DNA from: Imbroritus primus
GTDB taxonomy: Bacteria; Pseudomonadota; Gammaproteobacteria; Burkholderiales; Burkholderiaceae
Direction: 5' to 3'
Assembly: GCF_964332355.1 (NCBI RefSeq)
Contig: NZ_OZ201293.1
Location: forward strand, 2,046,001-2,110,000
DNA: 64,000 nt
Each line of letters begins with the position of its first letter. Position 1 is the first letter of the stretch. Shown piece after piece: positions 27,048 through 35,149 of this stretch. Made by a program: the position numbers and the translations under genes. The notes below the pieces were generated by a model. The model did no database searches. It was not told the DNA's origin and was given only the letters and a program-made list of their open reading frames with translations.

Positions 27048-30000
27048 TCAACCGTACAGCGTCTCCACCGCATCGCCCGACAGCGCCGAACGTAGCGCCA
27101 GCAAGGCATCGTCGCTTGGCAGGATGCGCCACGCGTCGCCCAGCACGGTTTCACAGCGCGCCTGGCCGTTGCTGTATTCGATATGGATTGGCAGGCCGGT
27201 GGGTCCATCATCGCTGCGCGGCGCGACATGCGGCTTCAGCAGTTCGCGCAAGGCCTTGGGGTCGGAGTTGCCGTTCATGCGTAACGCCACCCCGCGTGCG
27301 AAACGGCTGCGAGCCAGCGTCAGGTCCATGATCGACTCCACCGTGAAACGCACGCCACCGGTAAAGCTGTCGAAGCGTGCATTGCCCTGGGCAATCAGCA
27401 GTTCATCTTCGCGCAGCATGGCGCGGTGCGCTTCATACAGTTCATTGAAGACCGTCATCTCGATCTGCGCCGTGCCGTCATCGAGCAGCACGATCAGCAT
27501 CTTGCCGCGTTGCGTCATCTGCGTACGCACCCCGGTGATCACGCCGGCCACGAGCTTGTTGCGCACATCGCGGCTGCCGTAGCCCCCGCCTCCCCCACCC
27601 TGGCTGGTCACTTCCTTGGTGAGCGCGGCCAGCGTGGTGCGGACAAAGCGGCGCACTTCGCTGCTGTAGGCGTCGAACAGGTGACCGGAGAAATAGAAGC
27701 CGAGCGCCTGCTTTTCTTCCTGCAGCATGCGCTTGGGCGACCACGCCGGCTCGTCAACCAGTTCCGGCCGATGGCCGGAAGCCTCGGCATCGCCCATCAG
27801 GTCGAATAGCGAAACCTGGTTGGCCGATTCCGCCTTCTGGTCGGCAGCTTCCATGGCACGCGGCACCGAGGCCAGCAGCTGCGCACGGTTGGGATGCAAC
27901 GTATCGAACGCGCCAGCACGGATCAGGGCCTCCACCGTGCGTCGATTGACCACGCGCCGGTCGATGCGCTCGCAGAAATCGAACAGGTCGGTGAACGGCC
28001 GCTCGGCGCGCGCGCGCAGGATTTCCTCGATGGCGCCCTGGCCCGAGCCCTTGACCGCGCCCAGGCCGTAGCGGATGGTCCGCTCGTCGGCCGGGGCAAA
28101 GCGGTAGTCGCTCTGGTTGATGTCGGGCGGCAGCATCGCCAGCTTGTTCTCGGCCGACACGCTGTCCTCGTAGAGGATCTTGACCTTGTCGGTATCGTCC
28201 ATGGCGAGCGACAAGTTGGCCGCCATGAATGCGGCAGGATGGTGCGCCTTGAGGTACGCCGTGTAGTACGCCAGCAGCGCATAGGCAGCCGCGTGCGACT
28301 TGTTGAAGCCGTAACCGGCGAACTTCTCCATCAGGTCGAAGATCTCATCGGCCTTCTCCGCGCTCAGGCCATTCTTGGCCGCACCGGCGCGGAACAGTTC
28401 GCGATGCTGCGCCATCTCTTCCGGCTTCTTTTTGCCCATGGCGCGGCGCAGCAGGTCGGCGCCGCCCAGCGAGTAGCCGCCGATGATCTGCGCCATCTGC
28501 ATCACCTGCTCCTGGTAGACCATGATGCCGTAGGTCTCTTTCAGGATCGGCTCGACGCGCGGATCGGGGTATTCCACTTGTTCGCGGCCATGCTTGCGCG
28601 CGCAGAAACTCGGGATCAGGTCCATCGGGCCGGGACGGTACAGCGCCACCAGCGCGATGATGTCCTCGAAGCGGTCGGGCAACGCGTCTTTCAGCATGCC
28701 CTGCATGCCGCGGCTTTCCAGCTGGAACACGGCCACTGTATTGGCGCTCTTGAGGATCGAGAAGGCTGCGGGATCGTCTAGCGGGATCTGGCTGCAATTC
28801 CAGCCTTCCTTCGATGGATCAAGCTGCCGGATGTAGCGCTCGGCCCAGTCGAGGATGGTCAGCGTGGTCAGGCCCAAGAAGTCGAACTTCACCAGGCCGA
28901 CGGCCTCCACGTCATCCTTGTCGTACTGGCTCACCACGCCGCTGGAGCCATCGTTCTGCCCGCCCTGCGTGTAAAGCGGGCAGAAGTCGGTGAGCTTGCC
29001 GGGGGCGATCAGCACGCCGCCCGCATGCATGCCCACGTTGCGGGTCATGCCCTCCACGCGCTGTGCCAGTTCGAGCAGCTGGCGCACCTCGTCTTCATTC
29101 TTTTCGCGCTCGGCCAGTAGCGGCTCTTCCTTCTTGGCCTCTTCCAGCGTCACCAGCTTGCCTGGTTTGAACGGAATGAGCTTGGCCACACCGTCGACAA
29201 AGCCATACCCAAGATCGAGCACGCGTCCCACGTCGCGCACCGCGGCCTTGGCGGCCATGGTGCCGAAGGTGGCAATCTGCGAGACGGCATCGGTGCCGTA
29301 CTTTTCCTTCACATACTGGATCACGCGATCGCGCCCGGCCTGGCAAAAGTCGATGTCGAAGTCGGGCATCGAAACGCGGTCCGGATTCAGGAAGCGCTCG
29401 AACAGCAGGTTGTACTTGAGCGGATCGAGGTCCGTGATGCCGAGCGCATAGGCCACCAGCGACCCAGCGCCCGAGCCCCGGCCCGGCCCCACCGGCACGC
29501 CGTTGTTCTTGGCCCAGTTGATAAAGTCCGCCACGATCAGGAAGTAGCCAGGAAAACCCATCTTGATGATGGTCCCGGTCTCGAATTCCAGCCGTGCATA
29601 GTATTCGGGCCGCTTCTGCTCGCGCACCGCCTCGTCCGGGAATAGCACCGCCATACGCTTTTCCAGGCCTTCCTTGGCCATCAGCACCAGGTAGTCGTCG
29701 AGCGACAGGCCATCGGGCGTCGGGAACAGCGGCAGCTTGGGCTTGCCCAGTTCCAGCGTGAGATTGCAGCGGCGCGCGATCTCCACGGCGTTTTCCAGCG
29801 CCGAGGGCAGATCGGCGAACAGCGCCACCATCTCATCCTGTGTCTTGAAGTACTGGTCCGTGGTGAAGCGCCGCACGCGGCGCGGATTGGCCAGCAACTC
29901 GCCTTCGGAGATGCACACGCGCGCCTCGTGCGCTGTGTAGTCATCCGGCGTCATGAACTGGATCGGATGCGTGGCGACTACCGGCAATCGCAGCGAGGCC

Positions 30001-30587
30001 GCCAGCTGCACGGCCTGCTGAATGTAGGCCTCGGTCCCGGCGTGCCCGGCACGCTGCAATTCAATGTAGTAGCGATCGGGGAACACGCGCGCCCAGTGGC
30101 GCGCCAGCCGCTCGGCGCCGGCCGGGTTGCCATTGGCGAGCGCCATGCCGACATCGCCGAGCAGCGCGCCCGACAGGGCGATCAGTTCATGCGACAGCGG
30201 ATTGCCGTCGCTGCCCGGTTCCTCGAACCACTGTGGCATCACTTCGGCGCGGCCGCGATACTGGTTGTTCAGCCAGGCGCGCGCCAGCAGGTCGCACAGG
30301 TTCAGGTAACCCTGCTTGCCCTGCACCAGCAGCAGCATCCGGCCAGTCTTGTCGCGATCTTCAGAATTGGTCAGCCAGACTTCCGCACCGACGAGCGGTT
30401 TGACACCTTTGCCGCGCGCTTCCTTGTAGAAACGCACAAGGCCGAAGGCATTGGCAAGGTCGGTCAAGGCCAGCGCTCCCATGCCATCGGCCGCGGCTGC
30501 GGCAATGGCATCATCGAGGCGGACGATGCCGTCGACGATGGAATATTCGGAGTGCAGGCGGAGGTGTACGAAGCGCGGCTGGGTCAT
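27048..30587 (-). CDS. dnaE: DNA polymerase III alpha subunit
   Basis: Catalytic subunit of the replicative polymerase, 1179 aa (E. coli 1160). An N-terminal PHP domain (LHSEYSIVDG onward) is followed by the polymerase core with catalytic acids in PDFDIDF (Asp409 and Asp411). The tandem helix-hairpin-helix region (GYGFNKSHAAAYALLAYYTAY) and the C-terminal OB fold follow. The start MTQPRFVHLRLHSEYS fits the family. The upstream region has a TACAAT box only 6 bp from the start and a perfect palindrome, described separately. It converges on the glycosyltransferase gene. Confidence 0.97.
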   Translation of the reverse strand: MTQPRFVHLRLHSEYSIVDGIVRLDDAIAAAAADGMGALALTDLANAFGLVRFYKEARGKGVKPLVGAEVWLTNSEDRDKTGRMLLLVQGKQGYLNLCDLLARAWLNNQYRGRAEVMPQWFEEPGSDGNPLSHELIALSGALLGDVGMALANGNPAGAERLARHWARVFPDRYYIELQRAGHAGTEAYIQQAVQLAASLRLPVVATHPIQFMTPDDYTAHEARVCISEGELLANPRRVRRFTTDQYFKTQDEMVALFADLPSALENAVEIARRCNLTLELGKPKLPLFPTPDGLSLDDYLVLMAKEGLEKRMAVLFPDEAVREQKRPEYYARLEFETGTIIKMGFPGYFLIVADFINWAKNNGVPVGPGRGSGAGSLVAYALGITDLDPLKYNLLFERFLNPDRVSMPDFDIDFCQAGRDRVIQYVKEKYGTDAVSQIATFGTMAAKAAVRDVGRVLDLGYGFVDGVAKLIPFKPGKLVTLEEAKKEEPLLAEREKNEDEVRQLLELAQRVEGMTRNVGMHAGGVLIAPGKLTDFCPLYTQGGQNDGSSGVVSQYDKDDVEAVGLVKFDFLGLTTLTILDWAERYIRQLDPSKEGWNCSQIPLDDPAAFSILKSANTVAVFQLESRGMQGMLKDALPDRFEDIIALVALYRPGPMDLIPSFCARKHGREQVEYPDPRVEPILKETYGIMVYQEQVMQMAQIIGGYSLGGADLLRRAMGKKKPEEMAQHRELFRAGAAKNGLSAEKADEIFDLMEKFAGYGFNKSHAAAYALLAYYTAYLKAHHPAAFMAANLSLAMDDTDKVKILYEDSVSAENKLAMLPPDINQSDYRFAPADERTIRYGLGAVKGSGQGAIEEILRARAERPFTDLFDFCERIDRRVVNRRTVEALIRAGAFDTLHPNRAQLLASVPRAMEAADQKAESANQVSLFDLMGDAEASGHRPELVDEPAWSPKRMLQEEKQALGFYFSGHLFDAYSSEVRRFVRTTLAALTKEVTSQGGGGGGYGSRDVRNKLVAGVITGVRTQMTQRGKMLIVLLDDGTAQIEMTVFNELYEAHRAMLREDELLIAQGNARFDSFTGGVRFTVESIMDLTLARSRFARGVALRMNGNSDPKALRELLKPHVAPRSDDGPTGLPIHIEYSNGQARCETVLGDAWRILPSDDALLALRSALSGDAVETLYG

Positions 30588-30593
30588 GCCGCT

Positions 30594-30616
30594 ATTGTAC
30601 CGGGTAGCGTACCCGG
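30594..30616 (-). promoter_or_regulatory. dnaE promoter -10 with adjoining perfect palindrome
   Basis: On the minus strand TACAAT occupies 30599-30594, six bases before the dnaE ATG, so transcription would start at or next to the start codon. Directly upstream is the palindrome CCGGGTA-GCG-TACCCGG (30600-30616), filling the spacer where RNA polymerase would bind. No clear -35 is seen. It may be an operator; no regulator is named. Confidence 0.45.
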
Positions 30617-30704
30617 ATTCTCCCCCGGAACGCATCCCGGCGGATCCCGGCCGCGCAGCCGGAGAAAAGCCGGCCAGGCATCACGCCCGGCGCGGCCCGG
30701 TGCG

Positions 30705-30815
30705 TCAGATCTTGGTCACGAACGAGCGCGCGTGATACAGCGCGCACAGGCTCAATGCGGTGATGACAACGATGGCGATGACATCGGCGCCAGGGTAACC
30801 CCAGAAATCGGACAT
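30705..30815 (-). CDS. 36-residue single-helix membrane protein (small ORF)
   Basis: The ATG at 30815 follows GGGAGA at 8 bases, and the frame ends in TGA at 30705 after 36 codons. The product begins MSDFWGYPGADV, continues into a helix of about 18 residues rich in Ile, Val, Ala and Leu, and ends with a basic tail (ALYHARSFVTKI). That is the layout of an inner-membrane micro-protein with the C-terminus inside. It is the last gene of a minus-strand set with the DMT transporter and the 91-aa gene, 30 bp apart. I do not recognise the family. It may assist the transporter, which is inference. Confidence 0.6.
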   Translation of the reverse strand: MSDFWGYPGADVIAIVVITALSLCALYHARSFVTKI

Positions 30816-30845
30816 GGCAGTCTCCCGTAGAAGAACAAATGAAGG

Positions 30846-31121
30846 TCAGAGCAGGCCAGTATCGGCCATGCGGCGGCGGCCGAAATCGCTGACCCGGAAG
30901 CGGAAGTGCATCTTGTCGTCCGCGGCATCGAATTTCTCCTCGATGCTGGTGAGCAAGCCGCCCGAGTACAAGTCGGTGAGCGTCACGCGCACCGTGCCGA
31001 CCCAGTACGGGCCGACCTTGTCATACGCACGGCACACCGCCTCGGCGATTTCGCTGTCCCACATGCCATCGGTCCGGGCGATCTGCTGCAGGATGAACCC
31101 CTTGATATGCATCTTGGCCAT
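30846..31121 (-). CDS. 91-aa protein, possibly winged-helix
   Basis: A 91-residue cytoplasmic protein starting MAKMHIKGFILQQIARTDGMW with an excellent AAGGAG ribosome site. It lies 23 bp after the DMT transporter stop. The pattern ILQQIARTDGMWDSEIAEAV, then TVRVTLTDLYSGGLLTSIEEKF, then LSDFGRRRM-like VSDFGRRRMAD, resembles the helix-turn-helix plus wing of PadR/MarR-type proteins, where a C-terminal F-x-L-T-x-x-G-R-x element is common. I do not recognise a named family. It might regulate or modulate the transporter operon. Confidence 0.7.
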   Translation of the reverse strand: MAKMHIKGFILQQIARTDGMWDSEIAEAVCRAYDKVGPYWVGTVRVTLTDLYSGGLLTSIEEKFDAADDKMHFRFRVSDFGRRRMADTGLL

Positions 31122-31144
31122 GGTTGTCTCCTTGTTCGTCGGGT

Positions 31145-32188
31145 TCAGAGGGCACGTACCACTTCCAGCACATCGCTGCGCTCGGTGTACATGAGAAAAG
31201 CGCCGGATACCACCAGCGCCAGGCCCACCACGAAATTCCAGGCTGGGAACTGCAGCGTAAAGGCCGACAGGAACACCACGGCGAACGCACCATACAGCGC
31301 CGCGATGGCCTGGCCGCGGCCCACGCCGATCAGCGGGAACGACTTGTACCAGGACACATAGCAGAAACCGAAGCTGATACCGGCCAGCGTGAGCCACGTC
31401 AGCGCCTTCAGGTTGAAGGTGTCGAGCACCATGTGCACCACGTCGATGTCGCCGAAGAGCGCCAGCGCCGGTACTACGAGGCAGGTCCAGTAGATGGTCT
31501 CGGCGGTGAAACGCACGGTGATGCCGCAATCGGGATCGGTCACATCCAGCGCACGGCCGGCGAGCGCGCCCTCCACGCCCCAACCCAGCGCCGCCATGGC
31601 GCCACCCAGATAGCCGAGCCAGGCACTCTTGGCGCCCGAGGCGGCCGACAGCTCGCCGAGAATGCCTGGTGCGTAGATGGCAATGCCGCCGCTGACGATC
31701 ACCAGGATGCCAAGCGCGGCGCGCATGGTGATTTTTTCGTTGTACCAGACGCGGGCAATGGACGCGCCGACGATCGGGTACAACAACCCGGCAATCGCGG
31801 CAAACACCGCGCCGACGTAGCCCATGGCCAGGAACGAGCCGAAGATCGCCATCGGGCCGCCAAAGATGGCCGCAGCGAAGTACCATTTGGAAATGCGGCG
31901 CACCCGCGAGAAGGTCCGCCCGAAGTCCGCCAGCTTGCCCAGCACCAGCAGCCAGACAAAGAGGAAGAACAGCACCGCCATTGCGTTGAACGTGGTGATC
32001 ACGGCCGCCGCGGTCAGGAACTGGCGCGGATTGGCCATGTCCATCGTCGCGAACGGCGCCTCTTTCCACACCGCTGCACCCGGCACATACCACGCGCCCC
32101 ACAACACGGCGCACCAGAGCGCCCAGATAAAGCCCCAGCGGATACTGCGGGCCCGGAACATCGCCTTCCCTTGCTGATTGTTCGTCAT
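31145..32188 (-). CDS. DMT-superfamily (EamA-like) transporter
   Basis: A 347-aa membrane protein with about ten helices in two halves, as in the drug/metabolite transporter superfamily. The second half has the typical TLAGISFGFCYVSWYKSFPLIGVGRGQAIAALYGAFAVVF, in which small residues line the helix pair. A perfect AGGAGG ribosome site precedes the ATG at 32188. The substrate is unknown; family members export amino acids, sugars or other small metabolites. It leads a probable operon with two small genes downstream. Confidence 0.82.
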   Translation of the reverse strand: MTNNQQGKAMFRARSIRWGFIWALWCAVLWGAWYVPGAAVWKEAPFATMDMANPRQFLTAAAVITTFNAMAVLFFLFVWLLVLGKLADFGRTFSRVRRISKWYFAAAIFGGPMAIFGSFLAMGYVGAVFAAIAGLLYPIVGASIARVWYNEKITMRAALGILVIVSGGIAIYAPGILGELSAASGAKSAWLGYLGGAMAALGWGVEGALAGRALDVTDPDCGITVRFTAETIYWTCLVVPALALFGDIDVVHMVLDTFNLKALTWLTLAGISFGFCYVSWYKSFPLIGVGRGQAIAALYGAFAVVFLSAFTLQFPAWNFVVGLALVVSGAFLMYTERSDVLEVVRAL

Positions 32189-32382
32189 GAATCCTCCTGT
32201 GGTCGGCGGCGGTGTGCCGCCTGTCTCCTGTCGTTGTCCTGTCCGTGCACGGAGGTGTGCGGACAAGTGGAGACGATTATTGGAGGACTTCGGAGGCCGG
32301 ACAATAATCCAGAATGGACATACCTACAAAGTGGTAGTCGGTTGCATGTTTTACCGGCAAAAGCGGTAGGCTGCCACCAATG

Positions 32383-32421
32383 AAAAAGCCACCGCGCCTG
32401 CACGTTGCAGACGGGGTGGCC
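32383..32421 (-). terminator. Rho-independent terminator of the two-component operon
   Basis: An interrupted stem (CCACC/GGTGG outside and CTGCA/TGCAG inside, 32389-32420) followed on the minus strand by a run of five T residues (AAAAA at 32383-32387 on the plus strand). It lies 50 bp after the response regulator stop. The rest of the gap (32189-32382) should hold the DMT transporter promoter, which I could not locate. Confidence 0.7.
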
Positions 32422-32470
32422 AACATTCCACGCGAGACGTTACGGGCGGCAGGCTTGCCGGCAAGACTGG

Positions 32471-33118
32471 TCAGTGGCGGGACTTGTCTCGCTCATGACG
32501 CCAGACGACCGCTTCCAGCCGGGAATGCAGGTTCAGCTTGTGCAGCACATGCTTCACATGCACCTTGACCGTACCGACGCTGATGCCGAGCTGCCGCGCA
32601 ATGGTCTTGTTGCACATGCCTTCGCCCAGGAAGTCGAGCACCTCGGCCTCGCGCGCCGTCAGGTCGGCCTGCGCGGCGGGCATGCGCTGGTTGGTGGCAA
32701 GCGCATTGATGAGGCTGCCGGTCACCGACTCGCTCAGCACCGAGGCGCCATTGGCAGCCTTCTTCAGGTGCTCGCAGAGATCTTCGGGCTCCATGTCCTT
32801 CAGCAGGTAGCCATGCGCCCCGGCGCGCAGCGCCATCATCACGTCGCGCTCGTTGTCGGAGACGGTCAGCATGATGTAGCGGGCATCGACCTGGCGTTCG
32901 CGCAGCAGGCCGAGCGTCTCGATCCCGCTCATGCCCGGCATGTTGAGATCGACCAGGATCACGTCCGGATGCAGTTCCTCGGCCAGCTCCACACCCTCCT
33001 GGCCGGAAGCCGCCTCACCCACCACACGAAAACTGTCGTCCATCGCGATCAGCTGCGCCAGTCCCTTGCGGAACAGTGCGTGGTCATCGATGAGCAGCAC
33101 GGTATTGCACGTCGCCAT
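32471..33118 (-). CDS. NarL-family response regulator
   Basis: A 215-aa regulator with a receiver domain (phosphoacceptor Asp57 in ILVDLNMPG, acidic pair DD at 11-12, Lys in LLKD) and a C-terminal LuxR-type helix-turn-helix (LTAREAEVLDFLGEGMCNKTIARQL). It is closest to NarL in general pattern. The kinase gene lies upstream on the same strand, 242 bp away, with hairpins between them. No nitrate or nitrite genes are in the window, so its targets are unknown. Confidence 0.87.
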   Translation of the reverse strand: MATCNTVLLIDDHALFRKGLAQLIAMDDSFRVVGEAASGQEGVELAEELHPDVILVDLNMPGMSGIETLGLLRERQVDARYIMLTVSDNERDVMMALRAGAHGYLLKDMEPEDLCEHLKKAANGASVLSESVTGSLINALATNQRMPAAQADLTAREAEVLDFLGEGMCNKTIARQLGISVGTVKVHVKHVLHKLNLHSRLEAVVWRHERDKSRH

Positions 33119-33149
33119 TGCTGTCTGTCTCCATCTCGTTATCGTCGAA

Positions 33150-33212
33150 CGCCGGCCATCATGGCGGGCCGGCGGTTCTGCCGTTGCCGCGACCAGCAGC
33201 GGTAGCGGCAAC
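33150..33212 (-). other. Two hairpins between the sensor kinase and regulator genes
   Basis: Two perfect 8-bp inverted repeats, CGCCGGCC/GGCCGGCG (33150-33157 with 33167-33174) and GTTGCCGC/GCGGCAAC (33183-33190 with 33205-33212), lie in the 242-bp gap ahead of the regulator start. Neither has a T-run. They may stabilise or process the message, or be intergenic repeats. Confidence 0.5.
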
Positions 33213-33360
33213 GCCTTTGCAGGAATTTCCAAACAACTGCTCTTTCGCTCCACATCCTACACCCGGCACGCGCCTTTGGCTGTGGGCAAAAACCATGAGC
33301 CTGCATCGCCATGCGGCCCATCTGTCACTCGCCAGTGCCCGGTTGTGACGCCTCGCTTCT

Positions 33361-35049
33361 TCAAGCCACCGGCGTGCCGGGCCGGAAGCGCACCAGCACC
33401 CGGCATCCGCCCTCGGGCCGGTTCATGATCGACAGCGCACCGCCAAGGCTCAGCGCCCGCTCGCGCATGATGCTGGTGCCATGGCGGTTATGCGCGTCTG
33501 CTGCCGGGTCGATGCCAAGGCCGTCGTCCTCCACGGAAATGACGATCTCGCCGCCCGTATCCGGCGCCAGCTTCACGGTCGCCTGCGTGGCACGGGCATG
33601 GCGCACGATATTCGACAGCGCTTCACGCACAATCTGGACGATATGAAATTCTTCATTGGCACTCAACTGGCAACCCTTTAGGCGGTTGTCCAGCAGCATT
33701 ACCACGCTGCTGCGCGCGCCATATTCCTCCAGCGCCTCATCCAGCGCCACAGTGAGCCCACCGACATTGATCTGCGCGCGGAACGTGGTAATCAGTTCGC
33801 GCAGCTTGCGATACGCGCCGTTCAGGCCGTCGCGCAACTCCTCAGCCGCGCCGGCTACCGCCTCGCGCTCGCTGCCGCGTTCCAGCATAGCCTGTAGGCG
33901 GCTGACCTGGATCTTGCTGAACGACAGCGATTGCGCCAGCGAATCGTGCAACTCCCGCGCCATGGCCGTGCGCTCTTCGATCAACGCCACGCGCCGCCCT
34001 TCGCGCGTACGCTGGGCATGCCCGATGGCGACGGCCAGATGGCGCGCCGCCAGCCCTGCCAGGCGTGCGTGGTGTTCCGGGTGTTCGGGCAGCAGATCGC
34101 AGACCAGAAACAGATGGCCAAAGACCTCACGCCCCTCCACGATGGCCACGGCCACGCCGTAACCGGCAGACGCGTCGTCCGCAAGCACTCCGACAGGCGG
34201 CAGTTCGAACGCTTCATACGGACCGCTGACCACTACGCCGCGCGCATGCTCCAGTTGCGCCCAGCCGAGCGTGCCGGCATGGAACAGCGCCGGTACCTGC
34301 AGGAACTCGCTGGCTTCGTCACTCAAACAGATGCCACAGGCGCGCACGGGCACTGTGTCGACCAGCGCCTGTGCCACTTCCTCCAGCGCCTTCTGGCCTG
34401 GCATGGGTCCGGAGAGCGCAGCGAGCATGCGCTCCACCAACTGCAGCGCGGCATCTCCGCCAGCATGGACTGGCCCCTCCTCGCCACCCTCGGGCGCGCT
34501 GCCTGTGAGGGCACGGCGCAAGCGCAAGCCGATCAACAGGCCGCCGGCGGCAACCACGAACAATGCGATCCGCACCATGATGTCGATGCGCAGATGGCGA
34601 TCGAGTTCTTCAGCGGTTGCCAGTGCCGCCGCAGCTACCTGTTGCTGTGCGCCCAGCATGTCCTCGCGCACTGTCGCGGGCATCGCCTCGCGGAATGGCA
34701 CGTCGGCGAGCAGCGTGCGTGCATCCGCGAGCCACTGGAGGCGTGCAGCATCACCGCCGGCCTGGTCAGCAGGGGAGGCTGAAGAGGGTGAGGCAGATAA
34801 TGACGCAGAAGGTATTGTGGAAGGCGCTGAAGACATGGCGGCAAGCAATGCTGCGCGCTGTTGCAGTGCAGTCGCATCGGCAATGAATCTGACTGCGTCA
34901 TGCGTCCACGCCGCAGTCAGCACCGGCTGTGCGAGCAGGGCGAGCGCGGCAAAGAGGGCGACGCCCACGACGATGGCCCAATGGCGCACCCGCACGCGTT
35001 GCCGGGCCAGCAAAAGCAAGTATGATAGCGGGGCGCGTTGGGTAGCCAT
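33361..35049 (-). CDS. NarX-like membrane sensor histidine kinase
   Basis: A 562-aa kinase. Two membrane helices (about 24-47 and 155-177) flank a periplasmic part. A GAF-like region (about 210-345) is followed by a HisKA_3 domain with the phosphoacceptor His368 in MARELHDSLAQS and an HATPase with VEDDGLGID and GTSIMRERA. This is the plan of NarX/NarQ. The periplasmic nitrate-binding P-box of NarX, however, is not recognisable: the expected position reads VRFIADATALQQRAALL. A Ser/Ala/Pro-rich stretch (73-93) sits in the periplasmic loop. The start MATQRAPLSYLLLLARQ at 35049 is chosen; one 18 codons upstream is possible. The signal is unknown. Confidence 0.85.
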   Translation of the reverse strand: MATQRAPLSYLLLLARQRVRVRHWAIVVGVALFAALALLAQPVLTAAWTHDAVRFIADATALQQRAALLAAMSSAPSTIPSASLSASPSSASPADQAGGDAARLQWLADARTLLADVPFREAMPATVREDMLGAQQQVAAAALATAEELDRHLRIDIMVRIALFVVAAGGLLIGLRLRRALTGSAPEGGEEGPVHAGGDAALQLVERMLAALSGPMPGQKALEEVAQALVDTVPVRACGICLSDEASEFLQVPALFHAGTLGWAQLEHARGVVVSGPYEAFELPPVGVLADDASAGYGVAVAIVEGREVFGHLFLVCDLLPEHPEHHARLAGLAARHLAVAIGHAQRTREGRRVALIEERTAMARELHDSLAQSLSFSKIQVSRLQAMLERGSEREAVAGAAEELRDGLNGAYRKLRELITTFRAQINVGGLTVALDEALEEYGARSSVVMLLDNRLKGCQLSANEEFHIVQIVREALSNIVRHARATQATVKLAPDTGGEIVISVEDDGLGIDPAADAHNRHGTSIMRERALSLGGALSIMNRPEGGCRVLVRFRPGTPVA

Positions 35050-35149
35050 GCCGGAATATCCTGCTGTAGGTTCTGCTGCCGATCCTGATGATTCGCGCAT
35101 TTCAGCCTGGTATCGAGTCTGACGAAAGATCGGACGGATAGGAGACGCA

